Source: Echinometra lucunter (lineage: Eukaryota; Echinodermata; Echinoidea; Camarodonta; Echinometridae). Taken from it: a DNA stretch of 64,000 bases. The position numbers and the translations under genes were made by a program. This document shows, piece after piece, positions 53,766-59,700 of this stretch (position 1 is the stretch's first letter; each line of letters opens with the position of its first letter). Under the pieces are notes generated by a model. The model searched no databases and had not been told where the DNA came from. It saw only the letters and a list, made by a program, of their open reading frames with translations. The stretch spans positions 8,331,523 through 8,395,522 of the forward strand of contig CM057165.1 in the NCBI GenBank assembly GCA_029962745.1, given 5' to 3'.

Positions 53766-56700
53766 TAGTAGTAGTGGTAGTAATAGTAGCAGTTATAGTA
53801 GTAGTAATAGTAGTAGCAGCAGTAGTAGCACCACCAGCAGCTGTATGATAATGTTAAAATCTTTGTTCACTTTGTTTTACATTGTCATGATTGCGTTCTA
53901 TCAGCCTTTCGTGTTTAATTTTTGCTTTCAAGTAATTTGTCGCTTGAAGTACCTTATATCGTGATAGTCTTTTAACATAGGATCATGCATCCATTTTCTA
54001 AATGATTTTCGGCTTTGGTTTTTGCTTTCAAGTAATTTGTCGCTTGAAGTACTTTATATCGTAATAGTCTTTTAATGTGAGGATCATGCATCTATTTTCT
54101 AAGTGATAATTTTAGGAAATTTGGTATACAAGAGATGAGTGGGTGAAAAATAAAAATGTGAGTTTCTGTGTGCCTTATCAGGTTCTTAAAAACAAAAAAC
54201 AAACAGACAAATGATATACCCATAATTACTGCATACTTTATGGGAGCATTGTGGCACAGTGGTGAAGGCTCTTGCCTCTCATACGAGAAGTCCTGGGTTC
54301 GATCGTCGCCCAGAGCTATACATCCTTAATTGGACAAGGTGTTTTGCTCACATGTGTCCCTCTCGACCCAGGTGTATTAACCCATTCGTGACAGAGGTCC
54401 ACATTTTGTGGTTTGGCCTAATATCTTTTGATGCAAGGCCCTAAAAAACATACCAAATACATGAGCAGAAAGAGCAAAATATTCTACACAAAATGTGCCC
54501 ATTTTGGTTGCGTCAACATTAGTTGTTTGATGCTGAAATTTTTTTAAAGGAAAATAAGCATTAAAATCCTTAAATTGGCAATGTGATAGAAGGTTTAAAA
54601 TCACCGTTTTCCCCTGCAAATTGGCAACTTTTTGACTTCTCATCATAATTTCTGTCAATTTATATTCATTTCAGATACATGACGTTTTATAAGGAAAATG
54701 TAGCATGATGTGGCTACCCTGGGTAAATAAGACCCAATTATTTATTATTATTATTATATACAAGCAAGGAAATAATGACATAAAGCGAAATAATCTACCC
54801 TTTATTTGCTAGGAGTTCAGTTGTTGTAGCTGTGGATTCCGTTATTTGTTTTCTTGATCAAACCAATTGCTAGATCATGGTGTTCTAATTTCTGTATTTT
54901 TCAATATTTTCAGATATAGTCAAGTTATTACTGGATCATAACATACAGCTTGGGGATAGTTTATTACGTGCCGTAGATGCCCAGTTCACACAAGGAGTAC
55001 GACTCATATGCGATCACATAAAGAAGAAAAATATTCCAGTGAGTATACAATCGAGTTTCAATTGCTTTAATCAATAATCAATACGTCTGTAGTTGCACTA
55101 TATTCATTCTAATAATGCTAATCCAGTGAATATAGAGTAACTACAAACATATTGATTGAAGTTTTTGAAACTTTATTGAAGTAATATGATAGCATACTGA
55201 TGATGTTTCACATCTTTCACTGAATTTTATTTTGATGGTAGTGATGATAACAATCTTGACGAATACGATGATGGTGATGATGATGAAGCTGATAATGATA
55301 ATATAATGATGATGATGATGATGATCTTGGTGATGATTATACATGTATTTATAGAAATGATAATGATGGTGATCATGGTGATGGCGATAGTGGTTTTGGT
55401 AGTGTTGGTGGTGGCTTTGAGGAGGAGCAGGAGCAGAGGAAGAACAGGATGATGAGGAGGAGCAGCAGGAACAAAAGTAGGATAATGGTGGTGAGGATGA
55501 TGATGGGGATGATGATGTTGACGGTGACGACAATGTAATGTTTTTAAATATATTGTCACGATTATTGACCAAATATTTAAAAAGGACCCAAATTTATCGA
55601 GTATACCACTGCATACAGGACTCAAATGCCCTAATTTTTATGATTCTAAACATCGTGGCAGCAGAGAATAATTTACGGTTTTTGTGGCGTTCGAAGGGCA
55701 GAAGGTGCTGATTACGCTGAAATGTGTAGTTATGATTATGGTGGTGGTGGTGGTGGTGGTGATGACGATGAGGATGATAATCATGATAACAATTATGGCG
55801 GTGGTGATGACGTGGAGAATGATAATTATGATGATAACAATGATGGCGATGGTGATGACGATGATGATAGATATTATAATAACAACGATGGTGGTGGTGA
55901 TGACGATGATCATGATGATAATCATAATGATAACAATGATGGTGGTGGTGATGACGATGATGATGATTATGATGATGATGATGATGATGGTGATGGTGAT
56001 AATTATATGATAAAATGATGATGGTGGTGATGATGATGATGGTGAATATTGTGATGATAACAATGATGGTGATGGTGATGACGATGATGATAAAAACTGT
56101 GATGATAGCAATGGTGGTGGTAGTGGTGGTGGTAGTGATGATGGTGGAGGCCATGATGATAAAAACATTGATATTTATAATGTTCATGCTGTTATTGTCA
56201 TAGTGTTGATCATATTGATGATGATAATGATGATTCGAACAAAATGTGAAAATGAGATTCATTGTGTGATCCAATGAAAGGAGAATCTTTTTTTCTCAAA
56301 ATATCTTGAAAATAGTGTGTCTGTGCTGACTATTCACTTGCAGTCTTATTTCACTGTCTATAAACGTTTACCCCCCGCCCCCCCCCCCCCCCCCCCCTGT
56401 TGTAGGAAGCGTTAAATTGCAAGGCGCTCAATGGTGATTTTCACCCCGACGTCTCGCCGCTAGTCCTCGCCGCTCAGCACAACCACTTCGATGTGATCAA
56501 GATTCTCCTGGAGGCCGGAGCCAGGATCAAGGATCCCCGGGAGTATGTAGACCAGGACGAGGTTCATACCCTTGAGAACTCTGTAGGCATGCTCAATCTT
56601 TACAAAGCCTTGGCCAGTCAGTCCTATATATCTCTGACGTCATCGGATCCCTTCAACACCACCTTCGAGCTGTGCGCCAAGCTGCGCAAGCTCATGAGGA

Positions 56701-59700
56701 CCAAATATGAGTTCTGCGATCAGTTCCAGGAACTTGCGGACCAGTGTGAGCAGTTTGCGGCTGATCTGCTAGATCAGGTACTTATCGTCTCTATTTCTCA
56801 AAATTACATTAAAGACGGAGAACCATAAGGACGTAAATCCTCGTTTAGGAATCCTAGCGAAGTGTAGTGGCATACGGAAGTTTGAAAGTGCCACCGAGAT
56901 GACGATATAATTTAGCCGAAGAAGACGAGAAGACGAGTTAAAAGACGAGATGACTAGTTTTTGGAACTTGGCAAGTCGACTTGTTTAGGACAAGAAGACG
57001 AGATCGATGAAAAGTTAAAAGACGAGATGACGAGTTATTGGAACTTGGTGAGTTCCAGAATCTCGTGATCTCGTCTTCTTGTCCTAAACGAGTCGACTTT
57101 CCGATTTCAAATAACTCGTCATCTTGTCATCCTGTTCTAAACAGGTCGACTTGCCGAGTTCCAAGAACTCGTCATCTTGTCTTGTTAATTCATCTTCTCG
57201 TCTTCTTGGGCTAAATTATCTCCTCATCTCAGTGGCACTTTTAAGCTTCCGAAGTGGCACGAAAAGACGCGTCCGGAACACAAAATGCATATAGCTTTTT
57301 GTATTATTTGCGGTCCGAACGCGTCTTCTCGTGCTTCATCGTCTACTCGACATTCAAATGACATTAATTTATTGCTTTATCATGTTAATTTGTCCCTGAA
57401 AATACATTTATTACCCCCACAGTGTCCACTAGACACACTGTGATTTTTCCAACATATGCATCCAGACGATAACGTTTTTACTTATTTGATTCAGTTAACA
57501 TTGCTCTTTCTTTAAAAGCTTTGCAATATGGCTCTGGGAGGTTTTATGACTGGCATAGTGTGAAGAGATATATCTATGCAAAACGTGAAAATCACATTAT
57601 AAACCAATGCCGTCTTATTTTCAATTTTCATGATTTGCCAATGAATTGTATTCCTGAGAGGGTTTAATAAGATATAATTAAGTAGCTGACATGAGAAAAG
57701 AACGAAAAAAAGTTTTCCCGACCCAAGAGCAAAACGAGCAGTGTAGCGGAATGGGATGGGGTGGGTAGGAGGGGGGGGGCTGTGAGTTGTGTTGCTGAAA
57801 GAAAGCGGTTCTTTCTCTAGCTAATATTTTCCTGTTCCAGTTAACAGTGTGGTGTGATTACTAGCGATATTATCTGTATAAACTCGCACGACACATAATT
57901 AGCAGGAGTTTGAGCTTATTTTCTTGTCTTCTAAATTTAGTTTCATGTCCGGAGTCATTGTCGGTTGCAGGAGAACTTGGCTTATATGTTTATTGGATTT
58001 GAATGTAGGCTTTGTCAGTACTTGGAAAATGCGGCTCATTCGGTCAAAGTTTGTCAAATATTTGACAATGTTATCAAAAACAAAAATCCGTCGAAAATTC
58101 TGCCCTAATTTTTCTCCTAAATCTGGTACTCAAATAATTGGTTTCGACACATTATGCCATCATCCAAATGCGGCATCTTCTCTCACAAAAATAAGTAGAA
58201 TGTGGCAAATCCTTTGCAGCAAAATGTGTGAGTGATTACGTCAACGGTAGCCGTGTTTTGTTTTCGTCAACTTCATGGCGCTTCGCCATCTTCTAGAAAC
58301 AGACGGTTGATAGGGCATTGTGACGTCATCTTTACATAGTAATGTGTGATGAAGTTGTCGAAGAGATGCGCCCGTTTCCTCGAATGGTCTATTTACGTTG
58401 CTGGAGTAGTGGTCCTGCTGGAATTCATTCCCATTTGGCTGCAGCTAAAAATAGGAGATTATTTGTAATGATGCTTGTAAACATGTGTTCAGACATTCTT
58501 ATTACGGAAAAGAATAGGCAGATCCGGTTTATCAAGGGGAGGGTAGGGCGAAAATCTCCTGATTTCACTTTTTTGTCTGCAAAAAGTAAGTTATGGCCTG
58601 AAACATTTTGCAAAAGTAACCGGGATATTGAAATACTTATTCATTTATCTTGCAATTCTCAGTTCTGATAAATTTACTTTCCTGAAAAATTTATAGGCTC
58701 ATAAAAATAATCCAAAATATTATTTTGTGTTAAGTTTATGTTAATTGTAGTTTTAAATAAATGACTGCGTACTAGGTATGGTGACAAAATCCAACCGTTT
58801 CTATTTTTCTAGGGAAATATTACGCAAATTGAATGTGAATATTGGATCCGTCCTCTTCAAATTAGCCCTGTTAGCGATATAACGGCAGACTAAACAATTT
58901 AATAATTTCTTCTGCACCTCAGAGTGGCGCATCTTTTCCTGGTGCAATATAGAAATATTACTTCGACAGAAATATTCCAACTTAGCCAGTTCCGAAATTG
59001 ATGGTATTTATTTTCACGACGCAGGTTCGAGATTCGAGTGAACAAGCTTACATCTTGAATCACGACTCGTACGGCTGGAGTAACCCAAACTCTGACTTTG
59101 CAACAGAACAACCAAACAGAGTCAAAGCTGCTATTCACTTCGAACAAAGAAAGGTACGTATCCCTTTGCATGAATGGCTCACATTTACCCTCATGCGAAA
59201 AAAGGTGATCACACAGTATGGTTTGATAAACATTTGTTTATCCCTTACCCACTAGAACCAGATGAGTCTTGTATTAGACCTATGATAATGTGAGAATACA
59301 GGAGTCAGCGGGTTAATTTTTGAAAATTATCGATTTTCTCATGAAACTGTCGGTCCCGTGGTTGCGTATGTACAAGCAGATCGTCTTTACCATCGCTATC
59401 ATTATCATCATCATCATTATCATCATCATCATTATCATCATCATCATCATTAATCATCATCATCATCATTATCATCATCATCCACTATTACCATCACCTT
59501 CATCATCATCCATTATTACCCCCACCATAATTGCTCCCCTCCTCCTTCTCCTCCTTCTCCTTCTCCTCCTCCTCATTATCATCATCATCATACTTGTTTG
59601 ATTGTTTCATCGAGTGTTATTTCTGCTTTCCATAAAATAAGCTAATATTACAGAAAAATATAAACACATTTTTCAGACAATGACAATTTACTTTAAAGTA

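Larger units (their letters stand above)
48849..54913 (+). other. TRPC1-like intron 2 (6.1 kb)
   Basis: Bounded by GTAACC and TATTTTCAG. It is dominated by three (TAG)n arrays, a TIR transposon, a SINE and a 100-bp tandem duplication, all listed separately. The unique stretch 49931-51180 holds a homeodomain/POU-type motif cluster (50490-50565) and nothing else I recognise. Confidence 0.85.
55039..56405 (+). other. TRPC1-like intron 3 (1.4 kb)
   Basis: Bounded by GTGAGT and TGTTGTAG. Most of it is GAT/GGT repeat, and its last 35 bases are a C homopolymer tract plus TGTTGTAG. Confidence 0.88.
56778..59024 (+). other. TRPC1-like intron 4 (2.2 kb)
   Basis: Bounded by GTACTT and GACGCAG. It holds the large palindrome at 56875-57251 and a second one at 57251-57345. 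The rest (57350-59020) is unremarkable; two open frames there (57924-58235 and 58342-58668) have no recognisable domain. Confidence 0.88.

Noticed and set aside
55594..56274. His/Ile-rich frame of 226 codons on the minus strand
   Set aside because: It is an artefact of GAT/GGT repeats lying inside intron 3 of the gene.
57924..58668. Two consecutive plus-strand frames in intron 4
   Set aside because: No domain is recognisable, and they lie between exons that join in phase without them. They may be decayed repeat sequence.
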